This document shows, in pieces, positions 6,690 through 14,575 of a stretch of 33,315 bases of DNA. Position 1 is the stretch's first letter, and every line of letters begins with the position of its first letter. The stretch is from positions 1 through 33,315 of the forward strand of contig CANNVE010000029.1 of the NCBI GenBank assembly GCA_947525975.1. Direction: 5' to 3'. The DNA comes from an uncultured Muribaculaceae bacterium (GTDB taxonomy: Bacteria > Bacteroidota > Bacteroidia > Bacteroidales > Muribaculaceae). The notes beneath the pieces were generated by a model. It saw only the letters and a list, made by a program, of their open reading frames with translations. It made no database searches and had not been told where the DNA came from. The translations under genes were made by a program, and so were the position numbers.

Positions 6690-9134
6690 TTAAAGCCTGA
6701 TTGTCTTCTTTTTACCTGAGTATTTTACCTTTTGGGTTTTTGGGCAGTAGAGATCGGCGCCGTTGTTGTCGGGCGAGATCACAGCCACGTTGAATGTGCG
6801 GCTTTTCAGCATGCCGGGGAATTTGCCTTCGCGGTCAGAGATAGTCAGGGTCTTGTCTGCGTCGTTCCAACGGAATGTGATGGTGGAGCGCAAGCCCTTC
6901 TCATAGTTATAATTGTCGTTTTCATCCTCGTAGAGGGTAAACTCCGCGTCTTGGCCGGGATATACGCGTATCTCGAGATTGTCCCAGTTCTTTTCGGTGG
7001 CATATTGCACTGACGGGCCCCAGGGCACTATGCTTCCGGCCTTTACGTAGACAGGCATGATGTCGATGGGCACCTCGCGGTCGATGCTTTGGCCGCCTTT
7101 GTGGTTCTCGCCGGTCCAGAAGTCGATCCAGTCGGCTCCCTTGGGCAGGTACACTTTGGTAGTGCCCACTTTAGAGAAATCCTTCACATGGCCGTTGCGG
7201 TTGGCGTCCTGCCATGTGTAGATTGAGTCGGTGACGGGGCGCACGAGGAAGCTGTGGCCGAACATATACTCGTTGTCCATGTCGAGCACTTCTTTGTCAT
7301 GGGCGAAATCCATCACCAGGGGGCGCATTATGCTGCCGGCCTTGTCGGTCACCTCCCATGTGGTGCTGTAGAGATAGGGCAGGAGCTTATAGCGCAGGTG
7401 GGTGTATTTCTCGATGGCATCGTATGCCCAGTCGCCTTTCTTGCCGAACTGATATATTTCTACGGCTACAGGGCTTGAATTGTGTGAGCGCATTATGGGC
7501 TGGAACACGCCCCACTGATACCAGCGCGTATGGAGCTCGTGGTAGGCCGGATTGTCGACGGTGTTGTTATAGCTCCAGGCAAAGAATCCGCCAAGGTCAG
7601 TGTTCCAGTAGGGTATGCCGCACAGTGTGTAGTTGAGGCCGGCTGCTATCTGCTTGCGCATGATGGTCCAGTCCGACACAACGTCGCCGCTCCATGAGTG
7701 CGATGCGTAGTGCTGCTGGCCGAGGAATGACGAGCGGGTGAGCAGAAACACACGCTTGCTGTCGGTGGTCTGGCGCTGATGCTCGTATACGCCCTTGTTG
7801 GCCATAAGAGGAAAGGCGTTGTGCACGCTGCGGAATGATCCAAGGTAGGTCTGATTGTCGAAGTCTCGGTCTTTGACATTGAAATGGTCAGGCTCGGTAG
7901 AGTCAAGCCACCATGCGTCCATGCCAAGGTCAAATATGTTTTTCTTCATCTCTTCCCAGTAGATGTCCCTTGCCACGGGATTGAAGGGGTCATAGGGCTT
8001 GACTCCGCTGTTGCGTGGCCATGTGTCGAATGTCAGCAGGGCGTTGATGCTGTCCATGCGCTGGTACATCTTTGTCCAGGGGCCGAATGATGACCATACG
8101 GATATCATGATGTGAGCGTTGTTTTTGTGCACATAGTCGATCATCTCCTTGGGGCTCTTGATCCTTGGGTTTGCCGAGATGTTTTTAAGGTCATCGTCCT
8201 TGGGCAGGAATCTCATGTGCTCCGTGTCTCCGATCTTGTTGATGTATCTCGGATTCTCGAAATTCATGGAGTTCCAGTTGGAGTCGCATCCCCAGTATTG
8301 CCAGTCCTGTATGATGCCGTCGAGGGGCACTTTAAGCTCGCGGTATTTGTCGAGCACCTCGCAAAGCTCGTCGGGGCTCTTGTATCGCTCGCGGCATTGC
8401 CAGAAACCGAGGGTCCAGAGCGGATACATCGGGGCATCGCCGGTGAGGTCCCTGATGCCGGCTATCACGCCGTCGGCGTTGCCGCCGTATATGAAGTAAT
8501 AGTCTGCGCAGAGGCCTGCCTCGGAGTCAAACGACATCTCCTGGCGGTTGTCGGCGAAAGTGGTGGGCGAGTAGTTGTCCCAATATAGTCCGTATCCCTT
8601 GGCCGAGTGCACGAAGGGGATGCAGATGTGCATGTTCTGGTTGCGGAGGTAGAGCTTTTGGTTGCGTTGGCTCACTTTTCCGGTCTGTTGCTGTCCGAGG
8701 CCGTAGATCACCTCATCCTTGTCGAGGAGGAATGCCTGGCGCACGTTGTACGAAGGCTTTCCGGCATCGTTTATGGGATTGAACTGGGTGCCGTGGTCCT
8801 TGTCGGCGAGCAGTCTTTCGCCTTTTGAGTCGTAGAAGGAGATTCCTCCGGTCGAGGGGTTGATCTTCACGGTGAGGCAGTCTGATGACATTGTCACGCA
8901 TCCGTCTTTTTCCGTGGTCTTCACATCCACGCTTTCCGGGGTTTTGATCACAGAGAGGCTGGTCTTGTCAGCCTTTTCGCCTTCAGGGGTCTTGCAGACC
9001 CTGACAATCGCCGGGGAGTAGAAATCCACATTGACATTCATGCCCTGGCCGGAGAATGAATAAGCCAAAGCTGTGATCTCTGAAGCAAGGACCATGCCTA
9101 TGAGCATGGCCGCCTTGATTGGTCGTTTCAGCAT
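6690..9134 (-). CDS. secreted glycoside hydrolase family 31 enzyme
   Basis: An 814-residue GH31 (retaining alpha-glucosidase / alpha-xylosidase family). I start it at the ATG at 9134, because 17 upstream in-frame residues precede a normal signal peptide (MLKRPIKAAMLIGMVLASE, cut near ITALA). The N-terminal beta-sandwich spans about 30-235 and the barrel about 236-600. The barrel-entry motif GIIQDWQYWG is at 273-282, the nucleophile is probably Asp411 in WWLDSTEP and the acid/base Asp484 in WSGDVVSDW. C-terminal beta domains follow (about 600-814). It has its own promoter with a candidate operator upstream, next to the regulator gene. The QYWG motif favours alpha-xylosidase-like members, but the substrate is not certain. 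Confidence 0.92.
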   Translation of the reverse strand: MLKRPIKAAMLIGMVLASEITALAYSFSGQGMNVNVDFYSPAIVRVCKTPEGEKADKTSLSVIKTPESVDVKTTEKDGCVTMSSDCLTVKINPSTGGISFYDSKGERLLADKDHGTQFNPINDAGKPSYNVRQAFLLDKDEVIYGLGQQQTGKVSQRNQKLYLRNQNMHICIPFVHSAKGYGLYWDNYSPTTFADNRQEMSFDSEAGLCADYYFIYGGNADGVIAGIRDLTGDAPMYPLWTLGFWQCRERYKSPDELCEVLDKYRELKVPLDGIIQDWQYWGCDSNWNSMNFENPRYINKIGDTEHMRFLPKDDDLKNISANPRIKSPKEMIDYVHKNNAHIMISVWSSFGPWTKMYQRMDSINALLTFDTWPRNSGVKPYDPFNPVARDIYWEEMKKNIFDLGMDAWWLDSTEPDHFNVKDRDFDNQTYLGSFRSVHNAFPLMANKGVYEHQRQTTDSKRVFLLTRSSFLGQQHYASHSWSGDVVSDWTIMRKQIAAGLNYTLCGIPYWNTDLGGFFAWSYNNTVDNPAYHELHTRWYQWGVFQPIMRSHNSSPVAVEIYQFGKKGDWAYDAIEKYTHLRYKLLPYLYSTTWEVTDKAGSIMRPLVMDFAHDKEVLDMDNEYMFGHSFLVRPVTDSIYTWQDANRNGHVKDFSKVGTTKVYLPKGADWIDFWTGENHKGGQSIDREVPIDIMPVYVKAGSIVPWGPSVQYATEKNWDNLEIRVYPGQDAEFTLYEDENDNYNYEKGLRSTITFRWNDADKTLTISDREGKFPGMLKSRTFNVAVISPDNNGADLYCPKTQKVKYSGKKKTIRL

Positions 9135-9172
9135 TGTGTAGGTATGATTGGTTGATAGATTTGTCGGTGAGG

Positions 9173-9205
9173 CAAAGTTAGCCATATCCGCTGTAAATCA
9201 GACAA
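9173..9205 (-). promoter_or_regulatory. promoter of the GH31 gene
   Basis: Minus strand TAACTTTG (9173-9180) fits the -7 TAnnTTTG box, with TTG (9203-9205) 22 bp upstream, slightly longer than the usual spacing. The box lies 38 bp before the ATG at 9134. Confidence 0.55.
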
Positions 9206-9210
9206 CACAA

Positions 9211-9240
9211 ATGTTGAATTCAACGACACTGATGTTGAAA
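9211..9240. promoter_or_regulatory. candidate operator: direct repeat of ATGTTGAA at 21-bp period
   Basis: ATGTTGAA occurs at 9211-9218 and 9232-9239, exactly 21 bp (two helical turns) apart, just upstream of the -33 element of the GH31 promoter. The first copy is part of a perfect palindrome GTTGAATTCAAC (9213-9224). Two-turn direct repeats next to -35/-33 are typical of AraC-family activator sites, and an AraC-type regulator gene ends at 9271. I did not see the motif at the other promoters in the window. Confidence 0.45.
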
Positions 9241-9270
9241 TCCTGAGAGATTTCGCATTTGCTCCCCTGT

Positions 9271-11520
9271 TTATCCGCCGGAAGGGGGATATTCCGAGGG
9301 GCGGCAGCCGTAGCGCTCCTGAAAGCATTTGCTCATGTAGCTTGTAGAGCTGAAGCCGGTCGCCTCGGCTATCTCGGTCACGCTCATCCTCCCCTCGCGC
9401 AGCAGGGCGGCGGCTTTGCGCAGCCTGATGTCGCGGATAAACAGGCTGGGCGATTGGTCGAGCAGGGCGGTGAGCTTTCGGTATAGGCCGGTGCGGTCCA
9501 TGCACAGGTCGGCGCTGAGTTGCACCACCGAGTAGCCGGGAGTGTCGAGGTTGCGCTCCACAAACTCCACAGCTTTCGCCACAAACCGCTTTTCATCCTC
9601 CGAGAGCTGCGGTTCTGACGGGCCTTTATCCGTGTCAGCGGGCGCAGGCGATTCGGCCTTGTATCTGTCGACTTCTTCGATTAGCTGCCTGATCTTTTCG
9701 AGCAACGCTTCTTCTCGCTGGCGCGCCTCGATCTTTGTCCGCATCCTCTTGAGATAGGCTTTGGATGCGCCCCAAAGCAGCAGGGATAGGATGACGGCAT
9801 ACGTCAGCAACGCAGCCGGGTGTGCCCACCAAGGAGGGCTGACGGTGATGCGCAGGCTGGCCTCCGGTGAATCTGCGTCGTCTGTACTTCGGGTCTTGAA
9901 TGTGTATTCGCCCGGAGGAAGAGCCGTGTAGGTGGTGGTGAGCATGCGGTCTTTTATGTCGGCGCTCCCGGCTTTTCTCCATCCGTGGTCGATGCCTTCC
10001 ATCATGAACATATATTCCGGCGTAGGGTCAGACATATCGGGCGAAGTGACTTCGAACGTTATGAAATTTCGGTAGTGGGGCAGCGTGATGGCTTCGGTGC
10101 GAGAGGGAATCTTATCGATCACAGCGTCGGCTCCGCCTCCGATCGATGGCTCTAAGCGCACGGCATTTACAAGGATGCCTGAAATGAAGGGGAGGGAATG
10201 CCTGGCGGGACGTATGCTATGATTAGGGGCGTAGATGCTGTATCGGTCAGGATCGTCAAAAAACACCGCTCCCTTGCTTGATACGAAAGATGCCCCGGTG
10301 CCATAAACTCCCGACGAGGACTGGCTGTCGGGTGCGTCAGTTATGTCTATGCGTGAGTCGTCGGAGTCGGAGAGGTGGATGTCGGCGCAGATGCCATTGG
10401 CCGAAATCCTGACTGATCCGTCTTGATTTTCCGAAAAGACGTGAGGCTCCGGCTCGCGGCTCGAACGCCGTGGCTTTTCTACCGACAAATATCGGTAAAG
10501 ATATGGATTGTAGTGATATATGCCGTTTCTGATGGTTCCGATCCAGATGCCTCCGTTGAGGTCTGATGCTATGGTGCATAGCTCCGATGCTATGAGATTG
10601 CCGGCAATCGTGCGGAGGTAGGGTATGTGGGCGGTGGTGCCGTCGGCTATCGAGTGGTTGATCAGCCCCTCGGGAGTGGTGATGAGCAGGCTGGAGTCAG
10701 ACATGGCCATCGTGTTGAAGCGCAAGGCCGAATTCAGGAGCGAGGTCCATTCCCTCTCATCCTTGTCGAGGCGCAGCAGGTGGCCTCCGTCGATGCCGTT
10801 GCGTATCTGATAGAAGGCGTTTCCGCCGTCGATCAGGAGCGAGGTAGAGAAGTATTTGCTCCGCTCGGCTTCAGGATATGCTTCGGCGGAGTATATTTCA
10901 TTTCCTGAATGCATGTCGACACAAACCGATATCCCTGACGAGAAGAAAAGGTATAGCCTGTCGGCGTCGGCTGCGATGTCGAGCAGAGCGCCGTGGCCGG
11001 GGTCGAGATCGAAGGAGAAAGGCGTGGCTATGAGCGACAGCCTGGTGCCGGCTACAGACCAAAGCCTGCCGAGCGAATCAGAGAATATGTCTTCTACCTT
11101 TTCCGGCGCGCCGATTTCCTTGAATATCGCCTTGATGTCAGTGGCGTATGTCTCCGTGTCGAGCATCACGCACTGCAGGCTGCGGTTGGTCTTTATCCAA
11201 AGGTATTTGCCGCCGTGTGAGGTGTAAAGGTGATGATGGCCGTCGTAGAGAGGCAGCGGGTATGTGTCGCCCTTGTGCTTGTCGAGGCTCTTGAATCTCG
11301 AACCGTCAAAAATGTCGACTCCGGCTTCTGTTGAGAATGCCGGCCTGCCGTCGGGCAAGTGCAGGATGCTTCTTATCCTCGGATCCTCGCTGTTGTCGAT
11401 CTTTGAGAACAGGAGATTGTCATAGCCTGAGGCCCATGCGGCCACAGCCGTGGCCACAGCAAGCATCATCGAGATGAAGCGGGAATATGGCTGACATGGT
11501 GAGCGGAAGCATCTGCGCAT
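9271..11520 (-). CDS. membrane-anchored AraC-type regulator with Reg_prop/Y_Y_Y sensor
   Basis: A 749-residue one-component regulator. A signal or anchor segment (about 15-31) leads to a periplasmic sensor with Reg_prop-like blades (for example ILHLPDGRPAFSTEAGVDIFDG near 52-73 and LNGGIWIGTIRNGIYHYNP near 325) and a Y_Y_Y domain (about 495-560, PEYMFMMEGIDHGWR). A transmembrane helix (TYAVILSLLLWGA, about 570) and a basic coiled coil precede a C-terminal AraC-type HTH_18 (about 645-745, ending FQERYGCRPSEYP). It resembles a hybrid two-component regulator with the kinase, phosphoacceptor and receiver domains all absent and with about half the usual sensor. It would sense an oligosaccharide in the periplasm and act at DNA directly. 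It follows DUF4861 by 10 bp and is likely co-transcribed with it. Confidence 0.85.
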   Translation of the reverse strand: MRRCFRSPCQPYSRFISMMLAVATAVAAWASGYDNLLFSKIDNSEDPRIRSILHLPDGRPAFSTEAGVDIFDGSRFKSLDKHKGDTYPLPLYDGHHHLYTSHGGKYLWIKTNRSLQCVMLDTETYATDIKAIFKEIGAPEKVEDIFSDSLGRLWSVAGTRLSLIATPFSFDLDPGHGALLDIAADADRLYLFFSSGISVCVDMHSGNEIYSAEAYPEAERSKYFSTSLLIDGGNAFYQIRNGIDGGHLLRLDKDEREWTSLLNSALRFNTMAMSDSSLLITTPEGLINHSIADGTTAHIPYLRTIAGNLIASELCTIASDLNGGIWIGTIRNGIYHYNPYLYRYLSVEKPRRSSREPEPHVFSENQDGSVRISANGICADIHLSDSDDSRIDITDAPDSQSSSGVYGTGASFVSSKGAVFFDDPDRYSIYAPNHSIRPARHSLPFISGILVNAVRLEPSIGGGADAVIDKIPSRTEAITLPHYRNFITFEVTSPDMSDPTPEYMFMMEGIDHGWRKAGSADIKDRMLTTTYTALPPGEYTFKTRSTDDADSPEASLRITVSPPWWAHPAALLTYAVILSLLLWGASKAYLKRMRTKIEARQREEALLEKIRQLIEEVDRYKAESPAPADTDKGPSEPQLSEDEKRFVAKAVEFVERNLDTPGYSVVQLSADLCMDRTGLYRKLTALLDQSPSLFIRDIRLRKAAALLREGRMSVTEIAEATGFSSTSYMSKCFQERYGCRPSEYPPSGG

Positions 11521-11530
11521 CGTGTGTTCC

Positions 11531-12439
11531 TTATTTTTGTGTTGATGGATTGAGTTTGGCCCTCACGCTCTCAAACCAAGCCTGCGGGGCAGCGGCGAAG
11601 CCTTTGGCGCGCGAGCCTGATGCCACGATTTTGTAAGTGATCAAGCCATCGCTGTCGGGGCGCACCACAAACACGTAGTTAAGGTCATCTTCGTAAGCCT
11701 TGACAATGTTTTCGGGATTTACCTTGATGCCGAGCCCTACGGTCTCCACCATCTCGGGGCGGCTTTTGTCGGGCACATTCTGCCCGAATGCTGCGGCATA
11801 GCCCTGCCCGTCGATAAATCCGGAGTTGCCGCTCTCGAGTTTCTGTATGCCGGTGCAGAATAGATCTTCGGGCTTGTGCCCATCAAGCCTGACGGTCACG
11901 GTCAGTATGTCGGATTCGCCGTTGACAGAGTAGATCTGGGTCATGTCTATGTCATGGCCGTTGAATCGCCAGGCGCTGTCAGTCACTTCCACGGTCTGCG
12001 GCGATGTCACGGTCTGTGTTCTCGCCGTCACCTCGTCGATGGTGTAGAGCATGCTGTCGCGCCATCCACGGAATGAGCCTGCCGCAATCGATTTGCCCGC
12101 CCAAAGTACATCACAGCCATATCCTTGGCCTATCTGCTCGGGCGTGGTGTAGAATCCGGTCACGTCGAGTTCGAGCCGAGGAGTCTGCTTCACGTATAGG
12201 TCGAGGCTTTGGCGATTGTCCATGTAGATGCGGTATGCCACCCAAGGGTTCTCTATCACGGCTCCGTGGCCATAGATGCTGTTGTACATATCGAGGTTGT
12301 CAGCATCGCCGGGAAAGGTGATCGACATCACCCTCGGATGCTTTTCGGCCTTGTCGTTGAGTTTTATGTATGCGTCAGTCCGGGCGTAGGCGCAGGTGGC
12401 ACAAGCAGCCGCCAAGACCGCAAAAGCAAATCTATTCAT
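11531..12439 (-). CDS. DUF4861 family secreted protein
   Basis: A 302-residue protein with a signal peptide (MNRFAFAVLAAACATCAYA). The fold is a beta-rich single domain of the DUF4861 type: the YNSIYGHGAVIENPWVAYRIYMDNRQSLDLYVK block (about 53-85) and the G-Q-G-Y-G-C-D-V-L-W-A-G segment (about 103-114) are typical. The family has no established activity that I can name; it turns up beside pectin- and rhamnogalacturonan-related enzymes in Bacteroidota, which fits this setting. It is the first gene of a unit with the AraC-type regulator (10 bp gap). Its upstream region is unusual: eight 7-bp repeats (12451-12506) fill the leader and no -7 box is visible. Confidence 0.75.
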   Translation of the reverse strand: MNRFAFAVLAAACATCAYARTDAYIKLNDKAEKHPRVMSITFPGDADNLDMYNSIYGHGAVIENPWVAYRIYMDNRQSLDLYVKQTPRLELDVTGFYTTPEQIGQGYGCDVLWAGKSIAAGSFRGWRDSMLYTIDEVTARTQTVTSPQTVEVTDSAWRFNGHDIDMTQIYSVNGESDILTVTVRLDGHKPEDLFCTGIQKLESGNSGFIDGQGYAAAFGQNVPDKSRPEMVETVGLGIKVNPENIVKAYEDDLNYVFVVRPDSDGLITYKIVASGSRAKGFAAAPQAWFESVRAKLNPSTQK

Positions 12440-12450
12440 TTTGCAACAAT

Positions 12451-12506
12451 TAGTAGTTAGTAGTTAGTAGTTAGTAGTTAGTAGTTAGTAATTAGTAGTT
12501 AGTAAT
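12451..12506. repeat. heptanucleotide tandem repeat (TAGTAGT)8
   Basis: Eight uninterrupted 7-bp units TAGTAGT; the sixth and eighth carry one change (TAGTAAT). The array fills most of the 92-bp gap between the AlbA_2 gene stop (12532) and the DUF4861 start codon (12439), ending 11 bp upstream of that ATG. It also marks the boundary of the A+T-rich island. Copy number could vary by slippage and alter the DUF4861 leader or promoter spacing. Confidence 0.93.
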
Positions 12507-12531
12507 TTGTGGCTTCCTTACAGATTCCACG

Positions 12532-14013
12532 TTAACTATGTTCTTCGTTGTTATTTTCTGATTGATTTATGTCCGGTATAATCCAATGACCTGTTTTGGG
12601 ATGACCCTCCCAAAAAACACCCATTTTAGCAAGATATCTGCCAACGGTTTTAGACGTGATATTTAATTTATCCGCAATTTCCTTTCTTGAAACAGTTGAA
12701 TTCCCTCTGATATGTTCAATAATTTTTTCTTGAAGCGCCTCTTTGTTTTTTTGAGGGACATCGGCATTGTTTTGAAGGACATTTTGAGGGACATTTTCGG
12801 AGTTTAGAGGGTCATGTCTTTCTAACGACAGTTTAGAGGGACGTTTGAAGGTCACATAAACAAAACCGCCTGTCCATCGCCATATCGGTTCTTCAATTCC
12901 TTGTTCGCGACATGCCTCAATGATGCGCTTTGCTCCTGTGCCCCAGTTCTCAAGCCAAGTGGTGCGATACAAAGCCTCGGCAATCTTGGGATTATACGGA
13001 TATGAGTCGTGAGGGTTCTTGATGGTTTCAGGTGTTATTTCCGGAGGGAAAACACCGGGATTGCCAATCTCGATTCTGTCATCGTAAATGGCTATACTAT
13101 TGGTGAGGTTGTATCTTTCCCATTGGCGATGGCAAAGCGAATTAATCAAAGCCTCTCGTAAGGCCTTGTATGGTACCTCAAGTCTCTCCTCGCGTTGAAG
13201 GCTGTGATTCGTTATCCTGCCGCTGAGATTAAGATGCTTGAAAAAGAAAGCCATTCCGGCATCCAGCAAGTCGAAAAAACTACCTTCGACTCGTTGGTTG
13301 TCGATAAACTCATCTTTTTCCGTTCCAAGGAAGCGAGCAAGTCTAAGTTGAAAATTGGGATATTCATCCACCTTGTCAGAAAAAAGCATAGCCGCACCAT
13401 TTGTCGGCATACCATTCTTCACAAGTTTCCACTTAGACAAAGTCTCTTCGATAGGTGCAGTCAAAGCACTCGCCGGAATACGTCCACCCTCGACACCCAT
13501 TCGTATGCAACCTTCAATGCGTTGTCTGTTGAGATCCCCCATTGCGACACCGTCAGCAGGTTGTAATTCCCAAGCGTATGACTTCGGCTTATATGCTCGG
13601 ATACGCTCGTCGTACATGTCATGCGGCATGACCTTAGTGGTGCTCTCAACTTTATAGTAAGGACAACCATGGAAAGTATGCGGTCGCTCGCCCCATACCC
13701 AACCGTCGAAGTGGATGGCGATGACCTTATGCTCCGGATATTCCGGCACATCGACATACTCCACATGCACATCCACAGCCGGCTCTAATCCGGCGAGAGC
13801 CTGTGCAATCTCCTGCTGTGTCCGGTCGGTCACTTCCTGCCCGACAATCTTCAGCGACTTCGGCGTCACGCCGAAAATCAGCCAACCACCCTCCGTGTTC
13901 AGAAACGCACACGCCGAGTGCATCCCGTCCTTCAGCTCTCCGGTGCTCTTCTTCAGCTCCAGCGTCCTCGACTCATCCGCCGCCACCAATGCCCGTATAT
14001 CGTCGATCGTCAT
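12532..14013 (-). CDS. AlbA_2 (Schlafen-like) ATP-binding winged-helix regulator, copy 1
   Basis: About 493 residues from the ATG at 14013 (MTIDDIRALVAADES); seven residues upstream are also open but the family starts here. An N-terminal AlbA_2 putative nucleic-acid-binding domain (about 10-125; ESRTLELKKSTGELK and LNTEGGWLIFGVTPKS) is followed by a GHKL-type ATP-binding C-terminal module (about 285-395; ALREALINSLCHRQWER, IEIGNPGVFPPE, WGTGAKRIIEA). Then comes a repetitive linker (ENVPQNVLQ, DVPQ) and a C-terminal winged helix (about 435-480, SRKEIADKLNITSKTVGRYL). These proteins are usually called RecG-like or 'putative DNA-binding domain-containing' and are of unknown physiological role. 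It is more A+T-rich than the PUL genes around it. Confidence 0.82.
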   Translation of the reverse strand: MTIDDIRALVAADESRTLELKKSTGELKDGMHSACAFLNTEGGWLIFGVTPKSLKIVGQEVTDRTQQEIAQALAGLEPAVDVHVEYVDVPEYPEHKVIAIHFDGWVWGERPHTFHGCPYYKVESTTKVMPHDMYDERIRAYKPKSYAWELQPADGVAMGDLNRQRIEGCIRMGVEGGRIPASALTAPIEETLSKWKLVKNGMPTNGAAMLFSDKVDEYPNFQLRLARFLGTEKDEFIDNQRVEGSFFDLLDAGMAFFFKHLNLSGRITNHSLQREERLEVPYKALREALINSLCHRQWERYNLTNSIAIYDDRIEIGNPGVFPPEITPETIKNPHDSYPYNPKIAEALYRTTWLENWGTGAKRIIEACREQGIEEPIWRWTGGFVYVTFKRPSKLSLERHDPLNSENVPQNVLQNNADVPQKNKEALQEKIIEHIRGNSTVSRKEIADKLNITSKTVGRYLAKMGVFWEGHPKTGHWIIPDINQSENNNEEHS

Positions 14014-14068
14014 CGTTAATAAATTTAATTTCAATTGGATAAGTGGTTTGACAAATTAAAAATATACT

Positions 14069-14317
14069 TTAGGCAGTATGAGAAAAGTTGATCGTATACT
14101 CTTTCCCGATGCCATCCAAGATTTCTCGGGTGGCTTCATGGAGTTTGCTCTTGCTGCTATAATGATGTGGCTTGAGCCACATTCCCTTGAGGAATCTCCA
14201 CACCGTCTCCGCAATGTTGAGGTGAGGAGACGGTGTGGGAAGATAGAAAATGTAAAGGCCTCTCTCCAACACCTCGCGCTGCGAGGTGGTCAATTTTAAT
14301 TTTTTTGTTTTCCCCAT
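14069..14317 (-). pseudogene. internally deleted IS630-family transposase remnant
   Basis: An 82-residue frame joining the first ~20 residues of an IS630-type transposase (MGKTKKLKLTTSQREVLERG) directly to its C-terminal DDE end (IFYLPTPSPHLNIAETVWRFLKG). In full-length members about 250 residues separate these, including the helix-turn-helix domain and the first two catalytic Asp; the Glu of NIAE is retained. It cannot be an active transposase. The join is in frame, which is what a single clean deletion would leave. I could not identify terminal inverted repeats with confidence. Confidence 0.8.
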
Positions 14318-14405
14318 AGTGTATGCTTCCTATCGTAGTAATAAGACTATAACACTTGGAGATGAACAAATAGTATATCATTATATAGAATAGTTACTTA
14401 ATTTG

Positions 14406-14449
14406 TGTTTGGTGGCATCCGTAGGGTGTCACAATCAATGTGATTTATT
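14406..14449. repeat. 45-bp repeat element, copy 1 (degenerate hairpin)
   Basis: TGTTTGGTGGCATCCGTAGGG (21 bp) is identical to copy 2 at 16561, followed by a diverged right arm and then the shared ATGTGATTTATT. The two copies are in the same orientation, 2155 bp apart, and enclose the second AlbA_2 gene with its flanks. In this copy the hairpin arm has decayed (TGTCAC in place of TGCCAC). Confidence 0.85.
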
Positions 14450-14575
14450 TTCTCCGGTGTGGAAACGTTAAATTTTGAATATCCTTTGAATCAATGATTT
14501 TCATAGACTGAATTTCAATCTCCAATGATTGTGCTTTCTAACGTATAAAGCCATTGAATTAGTCTATTGGATTCG
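14450..14575. other. A+T-rich intergenic stretch downstream of AlbA_2 copy 2
   Basis: Together with 14318-14405 this forms about 250 bp with no open frame of note. It is strongly A+T-rich. I see no promoter box or hairpin besides the 45-bp repeat. Confidence 0.5.

Noticed and set aside
14069-14317. Functional small transposase or DNA-binding protein
   Set aside because: Two of three catalytic acidic residues and the HTH domain are missing; it is a deletion product.
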